64,000 nucleotides of DNA from Chondrilla cf. caribensis (GCA_964020155.1 OZ026546.1:4918900-4982899), one strand, 5' to 3'. Positions 11,213-22,299 are shown, counted from the first letter of the stretch. A program made the numbers and translations. The notes: generated from the sequence alone by a model not told the origin.

Positions 11213-13978
11213 ACACACACACACACAACAGCTTGTTTACTTCCATTTCCAATTGAATCCAGTACATAGTGTGTTAGTCACATGACACATGTCATATGAT
11301 TGTAACCAGAAACAATTACAAATACTTTCTTATCAAATGTAATGAGATTATGAAAATTTATTAAACTTTACTCAACACATCTATATAACACACACAAAAT
11401 TGCATGTTTCAGGCCAACATCACAAGAGACATCAATGGATTTCACTTATAGAAGATTTGTAAAAAGGGTATATGAGCTATATATATTCTATATTCCTTGG
11501 ATATAAATAAATGTACACAATCATTATTTTGAATGACAACACAGTAAGGCTTTGGCTTATTGGAAAACACCCTCAGGAGACATACCTAAAGCATGCACAG
11601 TAGTGTGGAGTGTGTTTCTCGTGTTATTTATGACATTGTGACCTGTGTTGCCTCTCCTGTCGGAACTCCTATTCAGTCTGAGTTTACTGAACTAACAGGG
11701 TACAAATAACATCTCCTTATTTGGAGATGATATGAGTACCTATCCAAGCAAACCTGCTGAGACTAATGAGGGAAACCCTATAGTGAGAGCTTTGATTGGT
11801 CAGGCTCTAGTTGAATGTATGAATTACTAATAGTCAACACAGCAGTTATGGAGTGGTTTTGGGTTATAGAATGTGAAACACACACGCACGCACGCATGCA
11901 CGCACACACACACAACACATCTGTGTAACACAAATCATGATTGTAGTTAGGATATTGCAGGATGTAACACCACACACTGTTGGCTTTACCTGTAGCACTT
12001 GACTAGCACTAATTACCACGCATGACAATGCAAGTTACATATGTACACACATATGTATATAGCCATATGAACTGATTGTAGCTGAGGTGTCACAGGATGT
12101 CCCATCACACACTGCTGTCATAATGAAGGAAAATTGACATGTATAAGTATATGACTAAACCAGTAACAGTATGTATAGGTAACCATTCACGCATGCACGT
12201 ACACACACACACACAAACATGACCATTTACTGTACATTAGTGGGGTTTCCTTCAGAAGGAGTAGGAGTGTAAGCCATGAGCAAGGGAGGGTATTTGTCCC
12301 CTCTCGCGAAAACTGTGTTAGAATTTCGACCTTGTGAAATGATTGTTAGAACATTACTCATGGTGATCCCTTTCTTTATTCAAAAACCATTCACTTACAT
12401 ATATATGTACTTTACCCCGCTTACATATAATATATGTACTTTACCCCACTTGCCCACTTTACTGAAAGAACTCCTGGTTAGCAACCCTGGATGCTGTATG
12501 CCATGTAGCACTGATAACCTATGTACCTACGTACCTGAATGGAATAGTAAAATGCAAACAAAAAAATCAGTTCCTCAGACATCACATGCAACCCACTAAA
12601 ATAACAGAAGGCTATCTATAGTTCAGTGAATTCTCTATAGCCATTCATATGTATTAGCTTTGGTAAGACTCGAAGGATATCACTTCAAGGAGGCTTGTTC
12701 ACATTGTGTACCTACGTACGTACATACGACATGTGCAACTCATCATACACCTATAGAATTCATCTATGGAGCTATGAAGAAAAGCTTCCATACAGCTGTA
12801 GAATGCACACATACTCACATATGTACAATATTTTATATCAGGATAACGGAGTAATAAATTCATCTATTACTATTGAATAGTCTAGAACTGTTATGATTAT
12901 GGTAGATACAATGGTTCCAAAATTGACTAAATGCCATAATTAGGGTCGGAAAAACATTGTACATAATATTATTTTGCCTATTGCTGTTACTGTAAGACAT
13001 TGTATTCAAGATATTTAAGGCAGCTGTAGTTTGGTGTAACCCAGCAATACATCCAACAAGATATGTACATATGTACAACCTATAAAACCAAGTGAGGATG
13101 GGTCTACTAAACTATGGTTTAGTTACAAGTAAGATCATTTTGGACAAGATACACAAATGGGTAGTCCTCATTGAGGTATGTGTGTAAATATCATACATAA
13201 TATATGTACATATGTACAACATGCATAATATTATACATACGTACATATACCTATATGAATGTGTGCAGTACAATTCTATAGTATTAGGCTTTGTGTGGAT
13301 TACAAATACAAAGTGAATAGGAATCCATACAGTAGATATGTATATACGTACCAACACACATATCTGTAGAAAATATGTACATGCACATATTACATGTTAG
13401 TACATACATTTACTGTATACATCCCTGTGATAATATTGGTAGTAACATACATTATAAAGCACATGACAGTTAAATGTAACTGGAAATGCTAACACAAATC
13501 ACAAATACCTTTTTTTATCAAATGTATGTATGTACGTATTCATGTGTTTGGTTTGTTTGTGTACCACTCATGCCTATAATTGGTCTCTGCCTATGAAAAA
13601 TACTCTAAATATTACTAATACGTAACCACAGAAATCTGCTAAATGCTAACACTTATCCTCAACCCTTAAACACTTATTTGAGAACACTAAACAAAATAAT
13701 AATATTATTGTTACTGTACTGCACCATACTTTGTCTATGGTGTGACCTACATAATCTTCACTGGGAACTCCCACTCATTCAAAGAATTTACATAACAGAA
13801 TATCTTAAGATAGCATCTCCTTATTTGGTAATGGGATTGTTTATATATCCAAGCAAACTGAAAGGAGACAAATGAGGAAAACCCTGAAATGAGAGCTGAA
13901 ATTGCTATTCAAATCTGTGGTCACACAGCAGTTATGGGTTTGAATAAATCACTCGAAACTAACAGAACACACACACAC

Positions 13979-14036
<58 letters not shown>

Positions 14037-15655
14037 CAACATGGTATAATAACTGTAGTGAGATAGTACTGTAAGATGTAACATCACACACTGCTGGCTT
14101 TAGCTGTAGCACTTGACTAGCACTAACTACCCCACACACACAAGGCACACACATGCACATATAATAATATAGCCATATGAACTGATCGTAGCTGAGGTGT
14201 TACAAAATGCCACATCATACACTGCTACCATAAGGAAGGAGAGTGCATGCACATGTAACCAAACCAGTATGAAGTACCCAGAATAATGGAATACCAGCTG
14301 TAGTACAGTATCAGCTGACATGTCTCCTTCACCTCATTATTTGGCAATCTTTTTGGTTCAATCATGGGAGTTATGGTCAAAAAGTAGTGCTGAACAATAG
14401 TATCGATTATCTGATTATTGTGATAGTAAGAATTAATTGCTGTGCCTGTAGGGATCAATAGTGTATTGGGTCCTATCACAATAGTCAGAAATGACATAAC
14501 CTCCCAAAATCCTAACCCTAGCATTCATCCTGAGTGCTTAGCAAAGACAGTGGGCCCAAACTATTCCTCAGAACTGTTTACATCCCCACATTTCCACCAT
14601 TCCCTTTTTAGCCATATTAACTGCATGATGCACATGATGGTAAACAATTACATGCTTACCCCTATTGAGCATTGGATTTCCATTTTACCATCAACTTTCA
14701 ATATATATATATTCATTGCATGATCTTTAATTGGATCATCTTAATTTAGTCTACCTTGTTGTGTTATATGTCTCTTTGTGGAGTTTACAATTTAATATAG
14801 GGGAATAAACCATACTATGAATATCATGATCATAATATTGCTCGAGCGACTATTGTGATGGAGAAATATAAGTATGATCACTTTCCCTATCTAGAATACT
14901 ATTGCAAACAGAATGGATAATGATGAGTACTAATGCAGGTGGTCAAGGACATGAGTTAGCTATCATGGCTACTCTACGTATGTACATATATTACCTATGG
15001 TAATAGATTGGGATAGTGATTACTTGCAAATTTTACCTATATAGCACACTTATTCTGTGGACATAATCTATGATCTGGACTCACCTACTGATATACTGGC
15101 CACTCCCTGAACACTATCATCAGCCTGGTCAATACACTGAATAGTTCCTCCATTGTCTGAGGTGGTAAACCTAGTGATAGTGATGGTGGAGGATTTAGGA
15201 ATACCACTTGTATCAGTAGTTGTGATCCTGGGATTGTTATTGGCTATAAATTGTCCACTGCCACGTGTTACACTTATACCACTAAATCCAGTGATATTCC
15301 ACACTGCTACGCCAGTTACGTTACAAGTAAAAGTCTCTTGACTACCACAATCCAACGAGACCGTACCATTTGGTGACAGAGTACCTGGAAAAACACAAGT
15401 AACTCAGTAAATTTCAAGGAATCGGGTTAAATTTGTCTAGTGGCAATTACCCACACCACACCGGGTCATTATATCGCTAAAAAGAACATTTGAAAAAGAA
15501 TTTAAAGATCTAAAAAAATGATCTCGATGGTAGGATCGTCGGAAAATATGTGCTGGGTGATCATAAGACATTTTATAGTACCGAACACTTGACTTACCTT
15601 CGACGACGAAAAAAGCGCTAAAAAAGACATACAGTATCACAGAGAACGATAACAT
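3702..15655 (-). CDS. Ig-FN3 transmembrane receptor with ITAM-like tail (minus strand)
   Basis: A four-exon model with consistent phase-1 junctions: 15655-15598 signal peptide (MLSFSVILYVFFSAFFVVE), 15384-15085 Ig domain, 6845-6570 FN3, and 3973-3702 TM plus tail; 301 aa. The Ig exon shows paired cysteines (FTCNVTG ... GTIQC), a core Trp and N-glycosylation sites. The FN3 exon has LTWQQLPDTP and the cysteine-rich [12 protein letters not shown] core shared with all genes here. The last exon encodes a hydrophobic helix (VILVVTNVISVVAVFLI), then a tail with YEDI and YGPM seven residues apart. The donors at 15597, 15084 and 6569 are GTAAGT, GTGAGT and GTGAGT. Its Ig domain differs clearly from that of the plus-strand genes. 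The 8.2-kb second intron is full of repeats, and the third contains a whole Tigger transposon. Extra exons in the large intron cannot be excluded. Confidence 0.72.
4184..4579. other. Intron sequence left of the Tigger element
   Basis: Part of the last intron of the minus-strand receptor gene. No coding frame, repeat array or other feature was recognised. Confidence 0.4.
4580..6451 (-). mobile_element. Tigger/pogo-type DNA transposon, complete
   Basis: Both ends carry terminal inverted repeats. CAGTCTAACTTCTCTAT at 4580-4596 matches the complement of 6435-6451, and similarity extends to about 28 bp with two mismatches. A TA dinucleotide flanks each end (4578-4579 and 6452-6453), which is the pogo-family target duplication. 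The element is 1872 bp with a single full transposase ORF, and lies in the last intron of the receptor gene in the same orientation. Confidence 0.93.
4761..6278 (-). CDS. Tigger/pogo transposase (CENP-B-like)
   Basis: An intact 505-aa transposase. An N-terminal psq/CENPB-N helix-turn-helix (about residues 10-60, ALKEKLQIVDDLERKK ... GLPKSTVATIWSDRDKI) is followed by a CENP-B-type HTH (about 70-145, ending SNGWIDRFKQRHDLSFK) and a DDE_1 catalytic domain. Catalytic aspartates are in NADETGLFY, VLFVDNCPAHP and LQPMDQGIIQCFK, with 30 residues between the last two, matching the pogo DD30D pattern. A glutamate-rich C-terminal tail follows. MASSVKHARKS, three codons downstream, is an equally good start. 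The frame has no lesions and both terminal repeats are present, so the copy may be recent or still active. Confidence 0.95.
   Translation of the reverse strand: MWKMASSVKHARKSLALKEKLQIVDDLERKKKTQASICRELGLPKSTVATIWSDRDKIKAAAESGSSSWNRKKLRPAKYEDIDEAVYRWFCQAREKNVPISAAILKAKAVKYALSFGVNDFACSNGWIDRFKQRHDLSFKTIIGEKGDVNMDTTQTWLKDVFPTLIEGYKSNDIYNADETGLFYQLLPNKTLPRAGDECAGNKRSKQRITLLLGANMDGTDCLTPLVIGKSANPRCFKNVKTLPVTYRNNNKAWMTGYLWTEWIRSLDNKMASRKRKIVLFVDNCPAHPVVSNLKAIVVHYLPPNTTAVLQPMDQGIIQCFKSWYRKLLLERMVDCIDNEIAFEVNVLQAMNFTKKAWEHVTEECVANCFRHAGWTEGALQELTLPTVSNECERLGIEERIITELDAEEWEVATCEELEDDEIVQCVLSSKKTVEEEHEEEKEDMAEPIIPTFKEFLTAIETVRAFTQSLPESEDLLGMINKIEADCREKKVSNLQQSSLDMYFK
7532..7623. repeat. (TG)n microsatellite, left arm
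   Basis: TG dinucleotide run with two TTG interruptions. It directly abuts the LINE fragment on its left. Confidence 0.9.
7624..8040 (+). mobile_element. 5'-truncated LINE fragment (C-terminal reverse-transcriptase ORF)
   Basis: An open frame to the TGA after 7988 encodes the C-terminal end of a non-LTR retrotransposon ORF2. RCIRDILGFTLWDKRRNEEL, RLRWFGHLQRMPD, PGGTQQRWVDLISRDL and DRKKWRQLIR are typical of the conserved region after the RT palm and thumb. The catalytic RT core is absent, so the copy is dead on arrival. It ends in an AAG repeat (8030-8040), a usual LINE 3' tail, and has TG microsatellite on both sides, indicating insertion into or next to a TG tract. Confidence 0.8.
8041..8173. 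repeat. (TG)n microsatellite, right arm, with TGCG variants
   Basis: TG run with GTGCGTGC variants in its first 70 bp, immediately 3' of the LINE tail. Confidence 0.9.
8174..10104. other. Intron of the minus-strand receptor gene, no exon recognised
   Basis: AT-rich DNA with scattered ACGTAC/GTACAT motifs. No frame shows Ig, FN3 or transposon signatures, and nothing else could be supported. Confidence 0.4.
10504..11023. mobile_element. 520-bp MITE with 21-bp inverted repeats and TA duplication
   Basis: CTGTAAAAGCGGGGTGTTAA at the left end matches the complement of the right end (CTTAACAACCCGCCTTTACG) with three mismatches over 21 bp. TA flanks both sides. The related repeat copy at 11730-11745 is the empty site (GAGTACCTATCC), which fixes the boundaries. 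There is no transposase ORF; the 10546-10797 open frame looks accidental. The TA target suggests mobilisation by a Tc1/mariner- or pogo-type enzyme. Confidence 0.85.
11164..11227. repeat. (CA)n microsatellite
   Basis: CA dinucleotide run at the end of repeat copy 1. Confidence 0.9.
11349..12175. repeat. Intronic repeat family, copy 2
   Basis: Uninterrupted copy. Its first half matches copy 1 and its second half (CACTTGACTAGCACTAA, ATAGCCATATGAACTGAT, GTAGCTGAGGTGT) matches copy 3. It carries the empty MITE site. Confidence 0.75.
12176..13479. other. Intronic AT-rich DNA, nothing recognised
   Basis: Contains short duplicated ATATGTACTTTACCCC motifs (about 12403-12450) and several GTACATATGTAC palindromes, but no supported gene. 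Confidence 0.35.
13480..14280. repeat. Intronic repeat family, copy 3, with (CA)n at 13968-14035
   Basis: Matches copies 1 and 2 in the AATGAGG-AAACCCT, CACTTGACTAGCACTAACTA and ATAGCCATATGAACTGAT blocks. More diverged at its start. Confidence 0.65.
14281..15060. other. Intronic DNA, nothing recognised
   Basis: No exon with splice sites and no repeat array was found between repeat copy 3 and the Ig exon of the minus-strand receptor. Confidence 0.35.
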
Positions 15656-15879
15656 CTCCTTGTGGCGCAGTTCAGAAGTCAACTTCGTCCAAAATTCCGT
15701 ATAATTCCTCCACACGCATGATGCAACTCCGTGTCATTTCGTGCATCTGTATACGCCACGCTCACTTGCCCAGACCTATTGTTTCCCTTCAGGATTAATA
15801 TTTACAAGACGAAATTGTTAATTTCATTTTCTGAAAGATTATTCAATTGCACATGCAATTATGAACGCTACGAACAATA

Positions 15880-16125
15880 ATCCCACAAGGCAAGATAATC
15901 CGAAGCAAAGCTGAATGGGAAGCATACTTTCGTAGTCTGTACAAAAATCAGGTAGCTAGTACCCAAGAGGAGTCCTCTCCACCTAACACCCACCAAAATG
16001 CACAATCAGTAAGCTCCCCAGAATCCCAAGCTTGCCCAGATATTACCATACTCGATATTAAGGAGGCCATTAAAAAGCTGAAGGTTGGAAAAGCCCCTGG
16101 CCCTGATGGGATGACTAACAAGGTA
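15880..16125 (+). mobile_element. LINE reverse-transcriptase fragment
   Basis: An open frame encodes SKAEWEAYFRSLYKNQ and then, at about 16050-16121, IKEAIKKLKVGKAPGPDGM, the linker region just before the RT palm of non-LTR retrotransposons (the KAPGPDG motif). Homology stops at about 16122, where sequence shared with 36330 and 59720 begins. It is a truncated relic in the spacer between the divergent receptor genes. Confidence 0.7.
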
Positions 16126-16703
16126 CTAATTTGTGTAGAGTATATTAAGTATAATTGTTCATTAAGTAATCTGCTCATTGCATACTCCTGGTAATACACA
16201 AACTTCACTGAAGTCATAGCTTATCTGCACAGTGTGTGTATGTCAACCATTGCTGATAACAAGGACTTTTACAATAAATGTGATTTTGTGTGCCCTTTAA
16301 GGCACTTACTAATCCAATCAAAATAGACATAACTAAAAGAGTGCTGGAGTGAATATAATACATAGCTACAGTTAAATTAAACCTCATAAACACGATATTG
16401 CTTAGTACAATATCTCTCATCATGAAACTTTTGTCAAATCCCAAAATTTACTGCTAATGTACATACACATTATGGACGTACTGTTAGCTAACACGAAATG
16501 TTGAAGCTAATTGTCCACAGTTTGTTGCAGAGATTCAACTGTACAGGCATATGCATTCATTTGTGTTAAGTGACAAAATCAAATAACCAATAGGAAGTGA
16601 AGTAGCACGCTTGAAAATGAATTTACTCTTATTATACATAATTTGTAAGTATAGACTTCGACAAATCTTCAGCTCTTTATATTTTATACAATGTCAAATA
16701 AAA

Positions 16704-16713
16704 ATTGCGCAAG
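16704..16713. promoter_or_regulatory. C/EBP-like ATTGCGCAA site upstream of the A-type gene
   Basis: ATTGCGCAAG lies 32 bp before the ATG. The same core occurs before the related first exons at 22530, 36918, 42854 and 60933. It matches the C/EBP consensus TTGCGCAA; binding is inferred. Confidence 0.45.
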
Positions 16714-16735
16714 ACCCAATAATGTAAAAACAAAC

Positions 16736-17454
16736 ATGGCTGTTCGCGATCTCGTTCTACTGGAGGGTATTAACTTATATAAAACCCAACTGTTCCTGGT
16801 CGTTTGTTTCGTGTTTAATCTTCCTATAAACGGACAAAGTGAGTGTTTAGTATCTATAAGTCTGTAATTTGGATATCTCTCCGTAGACCTACCTGTTAGG
16901 TATCGAGTCGATCTGAGTATGGACCCTAAATACGTGAGTGTTCACGTATTCGGCATTCTACATGCATCAAGTTATGTGTCCGGAATTGTAAGATGGGTTT
17001 ACTGAAGTAAACTGACCTGCTAATTTTTTGATAGATTGAGCGTCCGTGCACGTTTTGTTACAAATCTTGTTTCATCCGTTTTCTGATCCCGTCCTTGAAG
17101 TTAATCGTAGGACCATAAGTGTAAAGAAGTATACATAATTCGAACTATAATATTATGCATATTTTTTTCATGAAATTTCGAGTGCTCACGCTGTAAATGT
17201 GCGTTTTATACGATTTGTCTAGTAGATATGATTTATGATTATTATTATTATTATTATTATGATATTAAATACACATTTATTATTATTATTATTTAAGTAA
17301 TGATATAATTATTACACTCATATTTACAATTACATAAAATACACATAAGTTATGCATATATATACACATATTTTACAATTAAATAAAATAAATATAATAA
17401 TAATGATTACAAGAATAATAAAAACACTACATATAGCTAAATAAAATCCTCACT

Positions 17455-17485
<31 letters not shown>

Positions 17486-18171
17486 TCATTATTATTATTA
17501 TTATTATTATGATACAATAATAATATATAATTACAATAATAATAAATATAATTATTTAACAGAGATGACAACCATAAAGAAAACAATAGCAATAATAAAC
17601 AAACACACACAAGAATATGATAATAATTATATAAGAAAAATAATACTAAGAACAAGGATCTAGTCACCGAGATCTGGGCAGCGCAGGGAGCCCAACACCG
17701 AAATAGCATTCCCTGTTTGGACAGCAACTGAGAGCCTCTGCATCAGGAAGGAAAACGACTGAGGCTCTCCTGTGACCATCTTAATGCGGCGGCCTAGGTC
17801 TTTCAGGAAGGACATTGAATCCGGGCCAATAGAGCCAGAGGTTTCAAAAGCTATTGGTTGGAAAGAATAGCTGTGCTCAAGGTGGGAGTACTTCTTTTCT
17901 TTTTCTCCCTCTGCGAAGGCAGCAGCTGCGCCCGCTTCTGTGGAGCATCTTTGCCTGTGGGAAAGACAGAAGCTGTCCACACAAGTGACGTCCCAAGCCA
18001 AGAATTTGCCCTCAGACCATGGGACCATGGTGACACCATCTGGACGTTTGCCGTCGGCTCGGTGGAGACCAGTTGGTTCCAACCGAGAAGGTATCTTTGC
18101 TGTGGCCAGGGATAATAATAATAATAATAACAATAATAATAATAATAATAGTAATAATAATATGAAAGTAA

Positions 18172-18255
<84 letters not shown>

Positions 18256-20620
18256 TTGAATCTCCAGGTGTGGGCACACCAACTAGTCCTACAGTATGTA
18301 TTGGTAATATTGCTACACTGACTTGTGATATCACTCAGTCCAATGGAGTTGCCCCAATCTGGAGAGTCTTTACTACATCTGATACCAGTGGATCTCCTGT
18401 GGCCTTCCTTACTTCTGGTGAGAATAGCCCTCCATACAACTACCCTACAGTACAACCTGGAGACAATGTAGCAAGACTAGAAGTGATGGCTAGTTCAAGT
18501 ATTGATGGATACCATTTCCAGTGTAGACTACCCCTTCTGAGTGGTGATGTTGACAGTCCTGGTACTGGGACCATCACATTGACAGGTACTAATGTTATTT
18601 ATAATCAACTGTAACTTAATACATAATTTAAATAAGAATAAATATGTAAATCTATCCAATTGAGGCCATTTTTGATGCAGCGTGGTCACAAAATATCTTT
18701 TTTGCTCATACATAGACTTGGGTGTCTATGATGTAATCAACTCCTTTGATGTGTTAAAGCTTCCTCACTATCTGGATGTCCTTTTCATCCTAATTTGAAG
18801 GAAATGCCTCTTACTACATATGTACCATGTACGTATGTATTCTGTTAGTAATGTGTTGATAACAAATGACTTAGTTGTTACATGGGTATAGGTAGCTTTG
18901 TACATACGTATATACATACACGTAGGTACATCAGGAGATTAACATGTCTTATTGTGTGCACCTGAGTGTATGTGATGCTCATTCATATCTATGAAGGGAA
19001 TACATGGTTAAATCCTGTATCAACTTGTGTATTGTATGTACTTGTGTATGGTGGGAGCCAAATTCAGTTTGCATTCATAAAAAAACATGGCCAAACAGGG
19101 ACATAATTGTCTTTTGTTTTTCACTGAGATTGGAAATTTTTATAATGGTTATTGTACTTATAATTGTTGTACCCACACAGGTATAATATTTGGCAAAGTG
19201 ACTTTGCTGGTTTCGATCCAAATAGTAGCTTTATCTATGTACGTAGGTCTAGTTCATGTTTGTTGCCACTATTTATCATGGTGGCAACAAATGTGAGTTG
19301 ATCAGAGGTGGATCTGGAATTAAATTTGTGCGCCCTAATAATAACGGAGGTTAAATTTTAATTGTGCCTTGCATGCATTATCCAATACCAATCTGGTCTA
19401 TGACAATACTTTATGTGTGTGTTTGCATGTGTCATGTGCCTACATACACTTGTGTGTGCTTACATATTCCTGCATGCATGTGTGTGCCTTAGTGTGTGTG
19501 TGCATGTAACAGTGTCCTGTGCGACAGTGCCATGTGGAACTATGTACATTATGTATGTACTGATTTGGAGTTGGTCACCATGGTAGTAGTGTGCGACATT
19601 ACATCCCACAGTGTCTCAGGTACAGTCGTGTGGTATGACTGTATTTGTCTATATTACGTGTGCGTGTCTAAGTGCTGTAGAATTGCAGTCCATAACGGTA
19701 TTGAAGCCCCATGGTTGAACCTTATCCTACCTCTGATCCTGTTAGTTCTGTAAACTCAGCTTTCTTCAACTGAATGTCATGTTCTCAGAGGAGAGGCTAC
19801 TCAGGTTACATGCTGACCACAGAACCTGATGAAGAATATCAATAGTCTAAGTGATGTATTACGTAGTTATCACTCGACTTTCATGCATTGGATTATTGTA
19901 TGCTCCCCTCATGTGGGTGGTTCTGAAGCCTCGATCGGGTAAAGAATACAGTCATGTTAATAAAAGCTAGATAATAACTATTATAGTACTTGATGAATAT
20001 GAGAGAAGACTTGCAGTAGTCTGCCTGAGTGGTAAGGAATTCACAGATATTACAGAAATACACCCACACACACCCATCCACATACACTACAACCTCTGAC
20101 TTATCAGCTTGCTTGCGCTGATAATTATATTCAAATTCCCCACAATTATCGAGCATCGATTGATTACGGTGGATTATTTTCCTGGCATTACTTAGAATAA
20201 GGCTACAGTGTGTAGCAAGACTAGAACTACACCTTGTTAGGACAGAAGACATTTGTACATGTTTATAGTATTGTTTCTACACATTTATCTTTCAATATTA
20301 GACATTCCTTCATGCCCTACAAGTTGTACAAGGTTTAGAAATGAGGATTTCACAACTGTTTCTGTTTCCTGCCAACAACCTCCTAATACTCCTCCAGTCA
20401 CATCCACTACAGTCACCTACTGTCCTACATCATCACCAAACTGTGGGAATAGTATGAACTGTACCACTAGTCCATGTACTATTAGTGGACTCAATGCCTG
20501 TGAAGATTATCAGTTGAGGGTTGTTCCAAACAACAACTGTGGAAGTCCTACTGGATGTACTGTGAATAGTGTAATGTCTGAGGGTCAAGGTTAGTAACAC
20601 CCACCCACGCACACATGCGT

Positions 20621-20672
<52 letters not shown>

Positions 20673-21278
20673 GCATACACACACAATTAGAATATGGCTA
20701 CTGTGTGTAGAGAGCCTAGAACTACACCTTGTTATGGCAATACATATTTTTACATGTCTATTAGTCTCATGTACCACAGATCCACTTCTCCAATTTTAAT
20801 AATTATGCATTATGTCATAATTATTAAAAATGGAGGCGAGAAGTGGGTCTGTGCTATGTGAAACCACATGTCTACAGCATCGTTTGGGCACATTCATCTT
20901 TTATTCGTTTCAGACACTCCTTCCTGCCCTACAAGTTGTACAAGGTCTAGAAATGAAGACTTCACAACTGTTTCTGTTTCCTGTCAACAACCTCCTAATA
21001 CTCCTCCAGTCACATCCACTACAGTCACCTAGTGTCCTACATCATCACCAAACTGTGGGAATAGCATGAACTGTACCACTAGTCCATGTAATATTAGTGG
21101 ACTCAATGCCTGTGAAGATTATCAGTTGACAGTTGTTCCAGCCAACAACTGTGGACGTCCTACTGGATGTACTGGGAATAGTGTAATGTCTGAGGGTCAA
21201 GGTTAGTCACACACGCACACACACACACACACACCACATACGGTAGAAGGCAAAAGATTGTTGTTACACTCTTTAGTT

Positions 21279-21370
<92 letters not shown>

Positions 21371-21371
21371 G

Positions 21372-21403
<32 letters not shown>

Positions 21404-22299
21404 CACCAGGTTACATGTTCCTGTCTTCCTACGTCCACAATAGATGTGCCATCTTGTCCCAATGGTTTAAAAGTAGAGAATGTTGACTCAATCAACTGCT
21501 TTGTATCACTGACCTGGGAACAACCTCCGAATACTCCTCCAGTCACATCCACTACAGTCATCTACTGTCCTACATCATCACCAAACTGTGGGGATAGTAT
21601 GAACTGTACCAGTCCATGTATTATCAGTGGACTAGATCCAGGTACAGAGTATCAGTTTACAGTTATTCCAAACAACAACTGTGGAAGTCCTACTGGATGT
21701 ACTGGGAATACAGCTACTATGACAACCCTTGGTAAGCAATGTACATGTCTTCACAGATGTTGTCCTAGTATCTGTACTGATATACTGTATAATAATATGT
21801 GCAATGACCAGAAATACCATGCATTCCGTTCACAGTCTGTTATAATTCTTGCCTTGGATATTCGTCCTAGCTGTTTATGTAAACTTCCTGTCATGTAGTG
21901 ACCACATCAAACAATTAGGTAAAACTGCACTAGTCCCCTCACTATGTATCAATTGAAAGGCTACTGTAACATTCACTTCACCTCTCTCTACTGTATCTAC
22001 TCCTGCCTCTAGATTCCTGTACTGCCAGCTATCGTCAGCCAAGTGAAGGGGTCTCCATTGATGCAGCTAGTAGAACATCCTTGGGTATCGGTATAGCTGT
22101 CCCCATTGTTATCCTGATAGTGGTCAACATCATCAGTGTGGTGGTTGCCGTCCTTGTAACAATACACTGCTACAAGAAGACATCTCAAAAGAGTTCTCCT
22201 TCAAAAGGTGAAGATGTCTATGAACAAGTGGAGGGACAAAATCCCTGCACAAACATCATGATGACTGACAATCCAGCATATGGTCCAGTGGAGAAGTGA
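16736..22299 (+). CDS. A-type Ig/FN3 receptor gene, unit 1; one FN3 exon carries a stop
   Basis: Exons: 16736-16838 signal peptide (MAVRDLVLLEGINLYKTQLF...NGQ); 18268-18585 Ig (TLTCDI, IWRVFTT, DGYHFQC); 20302-20589 FN3; 20914-21201 FN3 with in-frame TAG at 21030-21032; 21444-21731 FN3; 22013-22299 TM and tail. All junctions are phase 1 with GT-AG sites. With the defective exon skipped the product is 427 aa: a type I surface receptor with Ig-FN3-FN3, helix [20 protein letters not shown] and a short tail. The tail keeps YEQV and NPAYGPV, but the YEDI seen in its paralogs has become CTNI. The NPAY here is an NPxY-type motif absent from its paralogs (SPAY). Intron 1 holds an antisense LINE fragment. 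Either an exon-skipping gene or an early pseudogene. Confidence 0.75.
17225..17520. repeat. (ATT)n-rich tracts
   Basis: Several ATT/TTA runs (17238-17290, 17454-17510) separated by AT-rich DNA at the 3' side of the antisense LINE fragment; probably derived from its tail. Confidence 0.7.
17660..18114 (-). mobile_element. LINE fragment encoding a nuclease-like C-terminus
   Basis: The minus-strand frame ends at TAG 17657-17659 and encodes GLHRADGKRPDGVTMVPW, FLAWDVTCVDSF, EKKYSHLEHSYSFQPIAFET and LMQRLSVAVQTGNAISVLGS. I recognise this as the C-terminal region of a non-LTR retrotransposon polyprotein. The RPDG...WDVT spacing suggests a PD-(D/E)XK endonuclease-like fold (inference). The fragment is GC-richer than its surroundings, 5'-truncated, and sits inside ATT microsatellite in intron 1 of the A-type gene, antisense to it. 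Confidence 0.75.
18115..18255. repeat. (AAT)n-(ATT)n inverted microsatellite before the Ig exon
   Basis: AAT repeats (18115-18150 and 18172-18220) run directly into ATT repeats (18221-18254). Together they can form a long hairpin ending 12 bp before the Ig exon acceptor. Confidence 0.9.
20602..20684. repeat. (CA)n at the FN3 donor site
   Basis: CA run beginning about 13 bp after the donor at 20590. Confidence 0.9.
20914..21201 (+). pseudogene. FN3 exon with premature stop (unit 1 A-type gene)
   Basis: A 288-bp exon, otherwise intact with splice sites, in which the TAC codon of the conserved TYCPTSS core is TAG (21030-21032). It is phase 1 at both ends, so skipping restores the frame. The equivalent exon in unit 2 (41000-41287) is open. 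Confidence 0.85.
21206..21406. repeat. (CA)n tracts between FN3 exons 2 and 3
   Basis: A short CA run at the donor (21206-21234), unique DNA, then a CA run of about 130 bp ending just before the next acceptor region. Confidence 0.9.

Larger units (their letters stand above)
10105..11240. repeat. Intronic repeat family, copy 1 (interrupted by a MITE)
   Basis: Shares long stretches with copies at 11349 and 13480: TTATTAAACTTTA start, ATCCTTGGATATAAATAAATG, AATGAGGGAAACCCT, TCAACACAGCAGTTATGG, then a CA microsatellite. The copy is split by the MITE at 10504-11023. Confidence 0.75.

Noticed and set aside
17940..18614. 224-aa plus frame joining LINE antisense, Asn/Tyr runs and the Ig domain
   Set aside because: It runs through a repeat hairpin and a splice acceptor by chance; only the Ig exon part is supported.
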